A stretch of DNA of 64,000 nt, from contig NZ_LT907988.1 in the NCBI RefSeq assembly GCF_900089455.2, forward strand, positions 1,116,001-1,180,000, read 5' to 3'. Position numbers and translations under genes: made by a program. The stretch comes from Orrella dioscoreae (GTDB lineage: Bacteria; Pseudomonadota; Gammaproteobacteria; Burkholderiales; Burkholderiaceae_B). Positions 44,856 through 55,267 of this stretch are shown piece by piece. A model generated the notes under the pieces. The model was not told where the DNA came from and did no database searches. It was given only the letters and a program-made list of their open reading frames with translations. The number at the start of each line of letters is the position of its first letter. Position 1 is the stretch's first letter.

Positions 44856-46213
44856 TCGCCGGCTGGCGCCGCGCCACCTTGCGGCTTGCGGCGCGGACGG
44901 CGGCGGCGCTTGCGGGCGGCGCCCGTGCCTTCCTCGCGCGGCTCGTTGGCCAGCGCCTCGATCATCGCGGCGCGCGAGGCGTCGTCGTTGTCAGCCAGGT
45001 CCATCCACCACTGGGCCAGCACGCTGTCGAACTGGCCGGCGGCGGCGCGCAGTTGCAGGAAGTCCACGGCCGCGCGGAAGCGCGGCTGCTCGATCATGCG
45101 CCAGATCGTCTTGCCCAGGCGGCGCTCGAAGCGCGGCTGCATGAACCAGATCTCGCGCATATCGGCGGCATAACGGCGCTGGATGGCCAGCTTCTCGGTC
45201 TGTTCGTCCAGCACCGAGTCGGCGGCCTGCGTCAGCGCGGGAATGGTGTGCTCGCCCTGTTCCAGCAACTGCTTCCAGCGCACGTCCACCAACTGCCACA
45301 GCAGCGCGGCGAACAGGAAGCTGGGGCTCACGCTCTTGCCGCTGCGCACGCGCACGTCGGTGCGCTCCAGCGCCAGTTCGACGAAACGCTCGCCGCCGGG
45401 CTGCTCCAGCACCACGTCCAGCAGCGGCAGCAGGCCGCGATGCAGGCCCACTTCACGCAGTTGGCGCAGGCAATCCATGGCGTGGCCACAGGTCAGCAGC
45501 TTCAGCATTTCGTCGAAGAGGCGCGAAGCGGGCACGTTGCCCAGCAGGTCGGCCATCGGGCGGATGGGCGACAGCGTCTCGGGGTGGATCTGGCCGTTGA
45601 GCTTGGCCGAGAAGCGCACGGCGCGCAGCATGCGCACGGGGTCTTCGCGGTAACGGGTCTGCGGATCGCCGATCATGCGCACCACGCGCTTCTTCAGGTC
45701 GTCCACGCCGTGACAGTAGTCGATGACCTCTTCCGTCAGCGGATCGTAGTACAGCGCGTTGATCGTGAAGTCGCGGCGGATGGCGTCCTGTTCCTGGGTG
45801 CCGAACTCGTTGTCGCTCAGGATGCGGCCGTGCTCGTCGGTCTTCTGCGTGGCGGCGGCCGGCGCGCGGAAGGTCGATGTCTCGATGACCTCCTGTCCGA
45901 ACACCACGTGCACCAGCTGGAAGCGACGGCCGATGATGCGGGCGCGGCGGAACAGCGGGCGGGTCTGCTCCGGCGTGGCGTTGGTGGCGACGTCGAAGTC
46001 CTTGGGTTCCAGGCCGACGATCAGGTCGCGCACCGCGCCGCCCACGATATAGCCTTCGTAGCCATGCTGGCGCAACACCTCGCAGACCTTGATCGCGTGG
46101 CGCGAGACGTTGCGGCGGTCGATGCCGTGGCGGTCGCGGGCGATGCGTTGGGGGCCGCTGGCCGTGGGGCGCAGCAGGCGCGAGACGAAACGCTTGATGG
46201 TGTCGGTAATCAT
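44852..46213 (-). CDS. pcnB: Poly(A) polymerase I
   Basis: The 453-residue RNA-modifying nucleotidyltransferase adds 3' poly(A) tails that promote decay. The class II signature GGAVRDLIVGLEPKDFDVATNA at residue ~58 and the following RRARIIGRRFQLVHV are PcnB-type rather than CCA-adding. The C-terminal tail is strongly basic (RKRRRRPRRKPQ), as expected for an RNA-binding PcnB. It overlaps the HAD gene by one base and folK by four. Confidence 0.92.
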   Translation of the reverse strand: MITDTIKRFVSRLLRPTASGPQRIARDRHGIDRRNVSRHAIKVCEVLRQHGYEGYIVGGAVRDLIVGLEPKDFDVATNATPEQTRPLFRRARIIGRRFQLVHVVFGQEVIETSTFRAPAAATQKTDEHGRILSDNEFGTQEQDAIRRDFTINALYYDPLTEEVIDYCHGVDDLKKRVVRMIGDPQTRYREDPVRMLRAVRFSAKLNGQIHPETLSPIRPMADLLGNVPASRLFDEMLKLLTCGHAMDCLRQLREVGLHRGLLPLLDVVLEQPGGERFVELALERTDVRVRSGKSVSPSFLFAALLWQLVDVRWKQLLEQGEHTIPALTQAADSVLDEQTEKLAIQRRYAADMREIWFMQPRFERRLGKTIWRMIEQPRFRAAVDFLQLRAAAGQFDSVLAQWWMDLADNDDASRAAMIEALANEPREEGTGAARKRRRRPRRKPQGGAAPAGE

Positions 46214-46917
46214 CAGGACTTCAGGTCTTCCAGTTCGCTGAACAGGTCCAGCACGGTCCAGCCGCGCGACAGCGCGATCTCGCGCAGGGCGGGCGAGGGG
46301 TTGGCGGCCACCGGATGCGTGACCACCTCGAGCAGCGGCAGGTCATTGACCGAGTCGCTGTAGAAATAGCTGGTCTCGAAGGCGTCCAGGCGCGTGCCCA
46401 GGGTCTCGAGCCAGGCGGCGACGCGCGTCACCTTGCCTTCCTTGAAGCTGGGCGTGCCGTCGATGCGGCCGGTGTAGCGGCCGTTCACGAACTGCGGTTC
46501 GGTCCCGATCAGCGTGGGCACGCCGAAGGCGCGCGCGATCGGGGCAGTGACGAAGGTATTGGTGGCCGTGACGATGGCGACCAGGTCGCCCGCGGCCAGA
46601 TGCTGGTCCACCAGCGCCAGCGCCTGGGGCTGGATGGCTGGGCGCACGACCTCGGCCATGAAGGATTCGTGCCAGGTGGCCAGGTCGAAGGGCGTGTGCG
46701 CGGCAAGCAGGCCAAGCATGAACTCGGCCGCCTGCTCGGCGGTGAGCCGTCCTTCGTTGTAGCGCACCATCAGGTCTTCGTTGCGCTGGCGCGCCACCTG
46801 CGGATCGCCCGCGCGTCCCGTGCGGGCCAGGTAGTCGGCCCACTGGTAATCGCTGTCCAGGGGCAGCAGCGTGTGGTCCAGGTCGAACAGGGCAATCCGG
46901 GCGGGAAGGGTGGTCAT
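46213..46917 (-). CDS. HAD superfamily hydrolase, subfamily IB (SerB-like)
   Basis: A 234-residue phosphatase with the HAD motifs LFDLDHTLLPLDSD (motif I), VTATNTFVTAPIA (motif II), and YSDSVNDLPLLEVV (motif III/IV). Subfamily IB includes SerB and PSPase-like enzymes; the substrate here cannot be told from sequence. It lies between hda and pcnB with four- and one-base overlaps, so it is part of the same operon. Confidence 0.86.
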   Translation of the reverse strand: MTTLPARIALFDLDHTLLPLDSDYQWADYLARTGRAGDPQVARQRNEDLMVRYNEGRLTAEQAAEFMLGLLAAHTPFDLATWHESFMAEVVRPAIQPQALALVDQHLAAGDLVAIVTATNTFVTAPIARAFGVPTLIGTEPQFVNGRYTGRIDGTPSFKEGKVTRVAAWLETLGTRLDAFETSYFYSDSVNDLPLLEVVTHPVAANPSPALREIALSRGWTVLDLFSELEDLKS

Positions 46918-47609
46918 TGAGGTCGGTTGGCTTCTTGGTCTGCCAGCATGGCGCGCAGCAGCGGAATGGTGATGGCGCGGCCGGATGCCAGGGAATAACG
47001 GTCCAGGGCGTCCAGCAGCGTGGCGAGCCGGCGCATGTCGCGCTCGTAGCGGGTCAGGATCCAGTTCAGGACTTCCGGGGCCAACTGCAGGCCCCGGTCA
47101 CCGGCCTGCAGCGTCAATGCGGCCAGCTTGTCGGTATCGGACAGCAACGCCAGGCGGAAGACCAGGTCCCAGCCCAGCCGGGTGCGCAGGTCTTCGCGCA
47201 AGGGCATGTTCATCGGCGCGCGGTCGCCAGCGACAGCCAGCGCGAAAGCGCGGCCCGAAGCGGCCGATTCGCGCCAGCGATTGTACAGGGCAAAGAGCGC
47301 CGCCTGGGCTTCCTCGCCCAGCAGGTGCACGTCGTCCACCGCGATCAGCCGGGGCGGCTGCTGGGCGTCGGGCGCGTCGCGCAAGGCTTGCGGATCGGCG
47401 TCGGCGCCGAAATAGCGCGCCTGCGGCAAGGCCGCCAGCGCACGCAGCAGGTGGCTGCGGCCGCTGCCCGCCGGCCCCCAGAAATAGGCGGCATGTCCCG
47501 GCGCCAGCGCGCGCGCGCCGGCCAGCGCCTCGTCGTTGGGTCCGGGAATGAAGTTGGAAAACGACGGCGCCGGTTCGGGCAGCACGTCCAGGAGCAATTG
47601 GCGATTCAT
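46914..47609 (-). CDS. hda: DnaA regulatory inactivator Hda
   Basis: A 231-residue DnaA-like AAA+ protein without a DNA-binding domain. The N-terminus is typical (QLLLDVLPEPAPSFSNFIPGPN). The Walker A equivalent is GPAGSGRSHLL and Walker B LIAVDDVHLL; sensor residues follow in the C-terminal lid (RYERDMRRLATLLDALDRYSL). It promotes hydrolysis of DnaA-ATP with the beta clamp after initiation. The ATG at 47609 (MNRQLLLD, clamp-binding motif) is chosen over longer frames. It is divergent from purM, as is usual in related genomes. Confidence 0.93.
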   Translation of the reverse strand: MNRQLLLDVLPEPAPSFSNFIPGPNDEALAGARALAPGHAAYFWGPAGSGRSHLLRALAALPQARYFGADADPQALRDAPDAQQPPRLIAVDDVHLLGEEAQAALFALYNRWRESAASGRAFALAVAGDRAPMNMPLREDLRTRLGWDLVFRLALLSDTDKLAALTLQAGDRGLQLAPEVLNWILTRYERDMRRLATLLDALDRYSLASGRAITIPLLRAMLADQEANRPQ

Positions 47610-47778
47610 GCGTGGCGGGACCGCGCCATCCGGCGTCCGGCCCCCGTCGGACCCCCGCCAGGGCTGCATTTCGCAGGGCCCGCGTGGGTTAAAAGGTAGG
47701 TCATCGTAAAATACGTCCAGCGGACGCAGATTTCTCGTCCAAAACTTCGCGATTGTTACATACCCCACGGCTTTTCTC

Positions 47779-48828
47779 ATGACAAATCCTCACTCGGCTC
47801 CCCTGACCTACCGCGACGCTGGCGTCGACATCGACGCAGGCGACGCGCTGGTCGATCGCATCAAGCCCTTGGCCGCCAAGACCATGCGCGAAGGGGTGAT
47901 GGCTGGCATCGGCGGTTTCGGCGCGCTTTTCGAAGTGCCCAGGAAATACCGCGAGCCCGTGCTGGTCTCCGGCACCGACGGCGTGGGCACCAAGCTCAAG
48001 CTGGCCTTCGAGTGGAACCGCCATGACACGGTCGGCATCGACCTGGTCGCCATGAGCGTCAACGACATCCTGGTGCAGGGCGCCGAGCCGCTCTTCTTCC
48101 TGGACTACTTCGCCTGCGGCAAGCTGTCGGTCGACACGGCCGCCAGCGTCGTGGGCGGCATCGCCCGCGGCTGCGAACTGGCCGGCTGCGCGCTGATCGG
48201 CGGCGAAACCGCCGAAATGCCCGGCATGTACCCCGATGGCGAATACGACCTGGCGGGCTTCGCCGTGGGCGCGGTGGAAAAGTCGACGATCATCGACGGC
48301 AAGACCATCGTGCCGGGCGACGTGGTGCTGGGCCTGGCTTCCAGCGGCGCGCATTCCAACGGCTATTCGCTGCTGCGCAAGATCATCGCGCGCGCCGGCG
48401 CCCGTCCCGAGCAGGATTTCCACGGCAAGCCGCTGGTGGAAACCGTGATGGCGCCCACCCGCATCTACGTCAAGCAGGTGCTGGCTGCCTTGGCCGCCCA
48501 CGGCACGGCCATCAAGGGCCTGGCGCACATCACCGGCGGCGGTTTGCTGGACAACGTGCCGCGCATCCTGCAGCCCGGCCTGCAGGCCCGCCTGCATCGC
48601 GATGCCTGGCAGATGCCCGAGCTGTTCTCGTGGCTGCAGCGCGAAGGCGGGGTGGCCGACGAGGAAATGCACCGCGTCTTCAACTGCGGCATCGGCATGG
48701 TCGTCGTGGTGCCGGCCGCCCAGGCCGACGCCGTGGCGCAAACCCTGCTTTCGCAAGGTGAAACGGTCAGCGTGCTGGGCGAGATCGTCGAGCAGGGCAA
48801 GGACGCCCCGCAGACCATCGTCGTCTAA
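47779..48828 (+). CDS. purM: Phosphoribosylformylglycinamidine cyclo-ligase (AIR synthetase)
   Basis: The 349-residue enzyme closes the imidazole ring in purine synthesis. [15 protein letters not shown] at the N-terminus, the [12 protein letters not shown] motif, the [10 protein letters not shown] segment and [18 protein letters not shown] all match PurM. The 169-bp region shared with hda contains CGTCC-AG-CGGACG and an AT-rich stretch but no convincing -35/-10 pair. Confidence 0.96.
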   Translation: MTNPHSAPLTYRDAGVDIDAGDALVDRIKPLAAKTMREGVMAGIGGFGALFEVPRKYREPVLVSGTDGVGTKLKLAFEWNRHDTVGIDLVAMSVNDILVQGAEPLFFLDYFACGKLSVDTAASVVGGIARGCELAGCALIGGETAEMPGMYPDGEYDLAGFAVGAVEKSTIIDGKTIVPGDVVLGLASSGAHSNGYSLLRKIIARAGARPEQDFHGKPLVETVMAPTRIYVKQVLAALAAHGTAIKGLAHITGGGLLDNVPRILQPGLQARLHRDAWQMPELFSWLQREGGVADEEMHRVFNCGIGMVVVVPAAQADAVAQTLLSQGETVSVLGEIVEQGKDAPQTIVV

Positions 48829-48999
48829 GCGCTGCCGGGGCTGGCCGCCAACCCGGCGCCGGTCTTGGTCCGCTGTCCCGGCATTCCACAGGCCCGCCGC
48901 AAGGCGGGCCTGCCGCTTTCCGGCGGCCCGCCTTGCGCATCGGGCATTCGCGGCGCAGAATCGGCGGTAGATCCCAGACCTGGAAGACAGGAGCCCGAC

Positions 49000-49941
49000 A
49001 TGCGTATCCTGATCCTGGGGGGCACCGGTTTCATCGGACGTCATCTCGTCGCTCGCCTGTCCGCCGCCGGCCATGTCCTCACCCTTCCCACCCGCCGCCT
49101 GGCGCACGGACGCGACCTGCTGGTGCATCCAACCGCCACCGTGCTGGAAGCCGACATCCACGACGAGGCCGTCATCGAGCAACTGCTGCCCGGGCATGAC
49201 GCCGTCATCAACCTGGTCGGCATCCTGCACAGCCAGCGCGGCAAGCCCTATGGCGCCGACTTCGAGCGCGTGCACGTCCTGCTGCCGCGGCGCGTGGCCT
49301 ACGCCTGCCGCACGCACGGCATCGGACGTTTCCTGCATCTCAGCGCACTGGGGGCGTCGCCCTCCGGTCCCAGCATGTACCTGCGCTCCAAGGGCGATGG
49401 CGAGACCGCCATCCGCGCGGCCTTCCAGTCGCCCGGCGCAGGCAGCTTCACGCTGATGCGCCCGTCGGTGGTGTTCGGCCCGGACGACAATTTCCTGAAT
49501 CTCTTCGGCCGCCTGGCGCGCTGGTTTCCCGTGCTGCCGGTGGGCGGCGCGAAGGCCCGCATGCAGCCGGTGTATGTCGAAGACCTGGTGCTGGCCATGC
49601 AGGCCGCCTTGACCTTGCCAGCCGCGGCCGATGCCACGTACGAGGTCGTGGGGCCGCATGTGTATACGCTGGGGGAACTGGTGTCGCTGGCGGCCGCCGC
49701 GGCGGGCCATCCTCGGCCGGTCATCGCCTTGCCGGATGCGCTGGCCCGTGTGCAGGCGATGTTCTTCGAATGCCTGCCGGGCGATCCGCTGGTGTCGCGC
49801 GACAACCTGGATTCGCTGACGGTGGACAACGTGGCCACGCGGCCGCTCAGCACGGAGCTGGGCGTGGTGCCCACGCCGCTGGAGGCGGTATTGGCGCAGG
49901 CGGTTCGGCGCAAGGGCGAGGTCGAGCGGCGGGCCAGGTAG
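49000..49941 (+). CDS. NAD(P)-binding epimerase-like protein (NDUFA9 family)
   Basis: A 313-residue atypical short-chain dehydrogenase. The Rossmann motif LILGGTGFIGRHLVARL is at the N-terminus. The RVAYACRTHGIGRFLHLSALGA region lacks the classic YxxxK pair of active dehydrogenases (MYLRSKGDGE gives Y-x3-K), so activity is possible but uncertain. The family includes the complex I subunit NDUFA9 and bacterial quinone-associated proteins. AGGAG stands 8 nt before the ATG at 49000. It is convergent with ruvA. Confidence 0.83.
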   Translation: MRILILGGTGFIGRHLVARLSAAGHVLTLPTRRLAHGRDLLVHPTATVLEADIHDEAVIEQLLPGHDAVINLVGILHSQRGKPYGADFERVHVLLPRRVAYACRTHGIGRFLHLSALGASPSGPSMYLRSKGDGETAIRAAFQSPGAGSFTLMRPSVVFGPDDNFLNLFGRLARWFPVLPVGGAKARMQPVYVEDLVLAMQAALTLPAAADATYEVVGPHVYTLGELVSLAAAAAGHPRPVIALPDALARVQAMFFECLPGDPLVSRDNLDSLTVDNVATRPLSTELGVVPTPLEAVLAQAVRRKGEVERRAR

Positions 49942-49960
49942 GCCCGCATGTCCTGGCGCG

Positions 49961-50533
49961 TCAGCGCACCAGCGACTTCAGCGCCAGGCGGATGCCTTCC
50001 GACACGTCCACGCCTTCGGGCAGGGCCTTGAGCGCCGCGCTCGATTCGCGGTCGGAATAGCCCAGCGCCATGAGCGCGTTCAGGATGTCCGACTGGCTGT
50101 CGGGCACGGCCGGCGCCGCGGCGCCCAGGTCGGCGCCCAGCTTGCCACGCATTTCCAGCAGCAGGCGTTCGGCGGTCTTCTTGCCGATGCCGGGCACGCG
50201 GATGAGCCTGGCCGATTCCTGCAGCGTGATGGCCTGGGCCAGGTCGGCGACCGTCAGGCCGGACAGCACCGCCAGCGCGATGCGCGCGCCGATGCCGCTG
50301 ACCTTGATCAGCTCGCGGAACGCGGCGCGTTCCTGGGCGCTGGCAAAGCCATAGAGCACATGCGCGTCTTCGCGCACGGCCAGGTGGGTGTAGAGCGTCA
50401 CGCGCGCGCCGGTTTCGGGCAGGGCGTAGAGGGTGCTCATGGGCACGTCGATGTCGTAACCCACGCCGTTCACGTCCACGCACAGCGTGGGCGGCGATTT
50501 TTCCAGCAGCGTGCCGGTGATGCGTCCGATCAT
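49961..50533 (-). CDS. ruvA: Holliday junction branch-migration subunit RuvA
   Basis: A 190-residue junction-binding protein. It begins [31 protein letters not shown]. Two helix-hairpin-helix motifs ([18 protein letters not shown] and [23 protein letters not shown]) and the C-terminal RuvB-contact domain ([19 protein letters not shown]) are complete. It overlaps ruvC by ATGA. No ruvB follows: the next gene is convergent, so ruvB must be elsewhere. Confidence 0.95.
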   Translation of the reverse strand: MIGRITGTLLEKSPPTLCVDVNGVGYDIDVPMSTLYALPETGARVTLYTHLAVREDAHVLYGFASAQERAAFRELIKVSGIGARIALAVLSGLTVADLAQAITLQESARLIRVPGIGKKTAERLLLEMRGKLGADLGAAAPAVPDSQSDILNALMALGYSDRESSAALKALPEGVDVSEGIRLALKSLVR

Positions 50534-51081
50534 GATAGGGCGATGAGACGGCCGCGGCGCATGCGCGCGCGGCCAGGGGTTGCAAGGGCGCCGAGACCGC
50601 CCAGGCGGTCGGCCAGCGGTGCGGCGTGGGCGTGGCAGATCGCGCAGGCCAGCGCGTCGGCCGAGTCGGGCGCGGGGCGTCCGTCCAGCGACAGCAGGTG
50701 CTGCACCATCGCCTGCACCTGTTCCTTGGCGGCGCGGCCGGTGCCCACCACCGATTTCTTGATCTGCAGCGCGGTGTACTCGTGCACCTCCAGCCCCGAG
50801 TCGGCCAGCGCGCACAGCGCCGCGCCGCGCGCCTGGCCCAGCAGCAGTGTGCTGGCGGGGTTGGTGTTCAGGAACACCTTTTCCATGGCGGCGACGTCGG
50901 GCCGGGTATCGCCCGCGACTTCACGCAGGTTGTCGAGGATGACCTTCAGGCGCTGCGACAGGCCGAGGTTGGCGGGCACGACCACCGTGCCGCTTGCCAC
51001 GTAGCGCAGCCGTTCGCCCACGGCATCGACCACGCCGAAGCCGGTGCGGCGCAGGCCGGGATCGATGCCGAGGATGCGCAT
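50530..51081 (-). CDS. ruvC: Holliday junction resolvase RuvC
   Basis: The 183-residue endonuclease resolves Holliday junctions. The catalytic acid residues sit in [16 protein letters not shown], in [15 protein letters not shown], and in the C-terminal [14 protein letters not shown]. It follows purH by 25 bp and overlaps ruvA by four bases. Confidence 0.95.
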   Translation of the reverse strand: MRILGIDPGLRRTGFGVVDAVGERLRYVASGTVVVPANLGLSQRLKVILDNLREVAGDTRPDVAAMEKVFLNTNPASTLLLGQARGAALCALADSGLEVHEYTALQIKKSVVGTGRAAKEQVQAMVQHLLSLDGRPAPDSADALACAICHAHAAPLADRLGGLGALATPGRARMRRGRLIALS

Positions 51082-51106
51082 GGCGGCGGGGCGGCGCTGT
51101 GGCGTC

Positions 51107-52699
51107 TCAGTGGCGGAAGTGACGGGTGCCGGTCAGCACCATCGCGATGCCGCGCTCGTCGGCGGCGGCGATCACTTCGTCGTCACGCACGCTGCCGCCC
51201 GGCTGGATGACGCAGGTCGCGCCCGCGTCGCACACCACGTCCAGGCCGTCGCGGAAGGGGAAGAAGGCGTCCGATGCCACGGCCGAGCCCTGCAGCGTCA
51301 GGCCGGCGTTCTCGGCCTTGATCGAGGCGATGCGCGCCGAGTCGATGCGGCTCATCTGGCCCGCGCCCACGCCCATCGTCATGCCGTCGGCCACGAACAC
51401 GATGGCGTTGGACTTCACGAACTTGGCGACCTTCCAGGCGAACTGCAGGTCCTTGAACTGCTGCTCGGTGGGGGCCTTCTTGGTGACGATCTTCAGGTCG
51501 GAGACCGGCACGTCATGCGCGTCCGGGCTCTGGACCAGCCAGCCGCCGCCCACGCGCTTGACGTCGAGCGGGTTCTGGCCCGTGCCGGCCGGCACCTCCA
51601 GCACGCGCACGTTCTTCTTGGCGGCCAGGATGGCCAGGGCCGCGCCGTCATAGGCGGGGGCCAGCAGCACTTCCATGAACTGGCCGCTGACGGCCTCGGC
51701 GGTGGCCGCGTCCACCGGACGGTTGAAGGCGATGATGCCGCCGAAGGCCGAGGTCGGGTCGGTCTTGAAGGCCTTCTCGTAGGCGGCCAGCGTGCCTTCT
51801 GCCACGGCCACGCCGCAGGGGTTGGCGTGCTTGACGATCACGCAGGCGGGCGCCTCGAAGCTGCGCACGCATTCCCAGGCGGCATCGGCGTCGGCGATGT
51901 TGTTGTAGGACAGTTCCTTGCCCTGCAACTGGCGGTAGTTGCCCAGCAGGCCGGCGGCGCGGTGCGCGTCGGTGTAGAACGCGGCGCTCTGGTGCGGGTT
52001 CTCGCCGTAGCGCAGCGCCTGCGCCTGGTTCATCTGCAGCGTCAGCACGCGCGGCCACGGGTTGCGGGCGGGCGCGGCGTCCTGGGCGGGCGCGGCCTCG
52101 GCCAGGCTGCTCAGGTAGGCGGCGATGGCGCCGTCATAGGCGGCGGTGTGGGCGTAGACCTTGGCGGCCAGCTCCAGGCGCAGGGCGTACGACGGGGCGC
52201 CGGCGGGGCTGTCCATGTCGGCCAGCACGCGGCTGTAGTCGGAGGGGTCGATCACGACGGCCACGCCGCCGGCTTCCGTGCCGTGGTTCTTGGCGGCCGC
52301 GCGCAGCATGGCCGGGCCGCCGATGTCGATGTTCTCCACCGCGTCGGCGAAGGTGCAGCCGGGCTTGGCCACGGTTTCGCGGAAGGGGTAGAGGTTGACC
52401 ACCAGCAGGTCGATGCGGTCGATGCCCTGTTCCTTCAGCGTCTGCATGTGCTCGGCGCTGTCGCGGCGGGCCAGCAGGCCGCCGTGGATGCGCGGATGCA
52501 GCGTCTTCACGCGGCCGTCCAGGATCTCGGGCGAACCCGTGTGGGCGGCGACTTCGGTGACGGGCAGGCCGGCTTCGGCCAGCAGCTTGGCGGTGCCGCC
52601 GGTCGACAGCAGGCGCACGCCGCGCACGTTCAGGGCGCGCGCGAATTCGACGATGCCGGTCTTGTCGGACACGGAGAGCAGGGCGGTTTCAGGTTTCAT
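51107..52699 (-). CDS. purH: Bifunctional AICAR transformylase / IMP cyclohydrolase
   Basis: The 530-residue enzyme performs the last two steps of IMP synthesis. The N-terminal cyclohydrolase domain begins [19 protein letters not shown] with [11 protein letters not shown]. The transformylase domain carries [17 protein letters not shown] and ends with [10 protein letters not shown]. It lies between fis and ruvC in a probable dusB-fis-purH-ruvCA unit. Confidence 0.96.
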   Translation of the reverse strand: MKPETALLSVSDKTGIVEFARALNVRGVRLLSTGGTAKLLAEAGLPVTEVAAHTGSPEILDGRVKTLHPRIHGGLLARRDSAEHMQTLKEQGIDRIDLLVVNLYPFRETVAKPGCTFADAVENIDIGGPAMLRAAAKNHGTEAGGVAVVIDPSDYSRVLADMDSPAGAPSYALRLELAAKVYAHTAAYDGAIAAYLSSLAEAAPAQDAAPARNPWPRVLTLQMNQAQALRYGENPHQSAAFYTDAHRAAGLLGNYRQLQGKELSYNNIADADAAWECVRSFEAPACVIVKHANPCGVAVAEGTLAAYEKAFKTDPTSAFGGIIAFNRPVDAATAEAVSGQFMEVLLAPAYDGAALAILAAKKNVRVLEVPAGTGQNPLDVKRVGGGWLVQSPDAHDVPVSDLKIVTKKAPTEQQFKDLQFAWKVAKFVKSNAIVFVADGMTMGVGAGQMSRIDSARIASIKAENAGLTLQGSAVASDAFFPFRDGLDVVCDAGATCVIQPGGSVRDDEVIAAADERGIAMVLTGTRHFRH

Positions 52700-52741
52700 C
52701 GGGGCAGGGAAGGGAAGGAATGGAAAAGGGGCGAGGGGCGT

Positions 52742-52981
52742 TCAGGCGCGGATGTTGTGAGCCAGCAGCTTCTTGCGCAGCGTGTTGCGGGTGATGCCCA
52801 GCATTTCGGAGGCGCGCGACTGGTTGCCGCCCGAGCGCTCCATGGCCACTTCAAGCACGGGGCGCTCGACGCAGCGCATCACCATTTCCCACATGTCGTG
52901 GGGCTCGGCGTCGCCGAGGTCTTCGAAATACCGTGCCAGGCTATCGCGCACGCAGTCTTCCAGAACGTCTTTCTTGCTCAT
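52742..52981 (-). CDS. fis: Nucleoid-associated protein Fis
   Basis: 79 residues, shorter than the 98 of E. coli but usual for betaproteobacteria. The C-terminal helix-turn-helix is clear (GGNQSRASEMLGITRNTLRKKL). Fis bends DNA, activates rRNA promoters and rises with growth rate. It follows dusB by 49 bp, the classical dusB-fis pair. Confidence 0.95.
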   Translation of the reverse strand: MSKKDVLEDCVRDSLARYFEDLGDAEPHDMWEMVMRCVERPVLEVAMERSGGNQSRASEMLGITRNTLRKKLLAHNIRA

Positions 52982-53030
52982 GTATCGAATCGGAGGTGGG
53001 GGACTGAAAAATGAAATGGCTGGCGGCCGC

Positions 53031-54047
53031 TCAGGCCGCCAGGGAATACGCGGCGTCAGGCGCGTCGTGCTGCTGCATCAGCCGCCCGAACCAGTCGGCG
53101 ACGGCTTGATGCTGTTCGCGGGTGGATTCCAGGCGGTTCATGACATCGCAGAACGCCTGGGCCCCGGGCAGGCCGGCGACGTACCAGCCGATATGCTTGC
53201 GCGCCGTGCGCACGCCGGTGATCTCGCCATAGAAATGGTAGTGATCGTCCAGGTGCGCCAGCAGCAAGCTGCGCATTTCGCCGTAGCTGGGCGGCGGCAG
53301 GCGTTCGCCCGTGCGCAGGTAATGGTCTGTCTCGCGGAAGAGCCAGGGTCGGCCCTGCGCGGCGCGGCCCAGCATGACCGCGTCGGCGCCAGTGTAGTCC
53401 AGGACGGCGCGGGCCTTTTCCGGACTGTCGATGTCGCCATTGGCCACGACCGGGATCGACAACGCCGCCTTGACCTCGCGGATGGTGTCGTATTCGGCGT
53501 GGCCGGTATACAGGTCGGCCCGGGTGCGGCCATGCAGGATCAGCGCCGAAATGCCGATGTCCTCGGCCATGCGTGCCACGCGCAGCGCGTTGCGGTGTTC
53601 GGGGTCCCAGCCGGTGCGGGTCTTCAGCGTGACGGGGATGCCCAGCGGGCGGCAGGCGTCGACGACGGCCTGCACGATGCGGCCCACCAGCGGTTCGTCG
53701 CGCAGCAGTGCCGAGCCGGAAGCGGCCTTGCAGACCTTCTTGACCGGACAACCCATGTTGATGTCGATGATCTGCGCGCCGCGCTGGACGTTGAAGACGG
53801 CGGCCTCGGCCATCATGGCCGGGTCGGCGCCGGCGATCTGGACCGCGATGGGGTCGATTTCGCCGCGGTGATCCAGCCGGCGCGAGGTTTTCACGCTGTC
53901 CCAGAGCTGGGGGTTGCTGGCGGCCATTTCCGACACGGCGTAGCCCGCCCCCAGCTTCTTGCAAAGCTGGCGGAAAGGGCGATCCGTCACGCCCGCCATG
54001 GGGGCGACGAATACATTGTTGGGGAGGGTCCAGGGGCCGAGGCGCAT
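53031..54047 (-). CDS. dusB: tRNA-dihydrouridine synthase B
   Basis: A 338-residue FMN enzyme that reduces uridines in the tRNA D-loop. It has FVAPMAGVTDRPFRQL at the N-terminus, IIDINMGCPVKKVCK with the catalytic cysteine, and VVANGDIDSPEKA and VMLGRAAQGRPW in the FMN barrel. It is the first gene of the dusB-fis unit; the UbiH-type gene lies 68 bp upstream on the same strand. Confidence 0.95.
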   Translation of the reverse strand: MRLGPWTLPNNVFVAPMAGVTDRPFRQLCKKLGAGYAVSEMAASNPQLWDSVKTSRRLDHRGEIDPIAVQIAGADPAMMAEAAVFNVQRGAQIIDINMGCPVKKVCKAASGSALLRDEPLVGRIVQAVVDACRPLGIPVTLKTRTGWDPEHRNALRVARMAEDIGISALILHGRTRADLYTGHAEYDTIREVKAALSIPVVANGDIDSPEKARAVLDYTGADAVMLGRAAQGRPWLFRETDHYLRTGERLPPPSYGEMRSLLLAHLDDHYHFYGEITGVRTARKHIGWYVAGLPGAQAFCDVMNRLESTREQHQAVADWFGRLMQQHDAPDAAYSLAA

Positions 54048-54115
54048 CGGCGGATTTTAACCCCCCGATGACCGGGAGGCCCTGCCGCGCGCCCGGGCCT
54101 TGCCTGGCGGGCCTT

Positions 54116-55267
54116 TCAGGCCCGCAGGCCCTGCAGCAGGTGGCGTGCCAGGGGCGCGCGCAGCGGCGCCGCCAGGTCCAGGCCCAGCAAGGCCAGGCCG
54201 CAGGCGTGCTCGACGGCGGGCAGGCCGGTGGCGAACACCCGGGGCAGGAAGTCGGTGACGCCCGCCGTGGCGCGGCGGTCCGGCTGGCGGGCCTGGGCGT
54301 ATTGCGCCAGCAAGGGGGCGGGATCGGTGTCGGCCTGCCGCAGCCAGCCGGCCAGCGACAGCGCAAGCCGTGCCGCGTCGCGCAGGCCCAGGTTCAAGCC
54401 TTGCCCGGCGACCGGGTGCAGCGTCTGCGCGGCGTTGCCGATGGCCGCCGTGCGGCCTTCCGCCAGCGCGGGACGCAGGCGCAGGGCCAGCGGGAAGACG
54501 CCGTCCGGGCGCTGGGCGGACAGGCGGCCCAGGCGGGTGCCGAAAGCCGCGTTCAACGCACGCGAGAACTCGGCCTCGTCCATGGCCTGCAACTGGCGGG
54601 CGCGTTCGGGGCGGCAGCACCACACCACGGAATGGACGTCGGGGCCGGCGGGGTGGGGCAGCAGGGCGAGCGGGCCTTCCCGGGTGAAGCGCTCCCAGGC
54701 CCAGCCCGCGCGCGGCAGGCTGGCGCGCGCCAGGGTCAGCACGGCGTGCTGGTCGTAATCGCGCGGGGCGGCGTCGCCAGGCGTGCCGTCGGCCTGCACG
54801 GCCACGGCGCAGGACCAGGCGCGTCCGGCCTGTTCGATGGTGGCGCCCTGGGCGTCATGGCGCGCCAGGCGCGCCTGGCCGTCCTCGATGACCTGCACGC
54901 CGCTTTTCGCGACGGCCTCGGCCAGCGCCTGGTGCAGCGCGCTGTAGCCCGCGACGCTGCCCAGGCGGGGCACGCCGTAGTCGTCATGCCGGATGAGGGT
55001 GCGGCCCAGGCGGCCGCGCTGCGACACGTGCACCGTGCGGATCTCGGCCGCCACGCGGGGCCAGGCGCCCAGCGACGCCAGCAGCACCTGGCTGCCATGG
55101 TTCATGGCCAGCGAGCGCGGGTCGGCGGCATGGCCGGCGCCGCGCAGCGGGGCGCGGAACAGGGCGATGCGGTCGGGCCGCGGGGCGGTGCGCGCCAGCA
55201 GCAGCGCCAGCGCGCTGCCGGCCGGGCCGCCGCCGAGGATGGCGATGTCGTGGTCGGGCAGGCTCAT
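54116..55267 (-). CDS. UbiH/COQ6-family FAD-dependent hydroxylase
   Basis: A 383-residue aromatic-ring hydroxylase of the ubiquinone-pathway group. Motifs: FAD-binding GGGPAGSALALLLAR at the N-terminus and the second FAD motif IGNAAQTLHPVAGQGLNLGLRDA. The GxGxxG and GD-equivalent (here GN) positions fit the family. A start at 55267 is preferred; 55276 is an alternative and neither has a strong ribosome site. The exact ring position hydroxylated (UbiH, UbiF or UbiI type) cannot be told. Confidence 0.85.
   Translation of the reverse strand: MSLPDHDIAILGGGPAGSALALLLARTAPRPDRIALFRAPLRGAGHAADPRSLAMNHGSQVLLASLGAWPRVAAEIRTVHVSQRGRLGRTLIRHDDYGVPRLGSVAGYSALHQALAEAVAKSGVQVIEDGQARLARHDAQGATIEQAGRAWSCAVAVQADGTPGDAAPRDYDQHAVLTLARASLPRAGWAWERFTREGPLALLPHPAGPDVHSVVWCCRPERARQLQAMDEAEFSRALNAAFGTRLGRLSAQRPDGVFPLALRLRPALAEGRTAAIGNAAQTLHPVAGQGLNLGLRDAARLALSLAGWLRQADTDPAPLLAQYAQARQPDRRATAGVTDFLPRVFATGLPAVEHACGLALLGLDLAAPLRAPLARHLLQGLRA

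Noticed and set aside
47641..47778. sigma-70 promoter for purM using TTAAAA and TAAAAT
   Set aside because: The spacing between the boxes is only 12 bp, too short to be credible.
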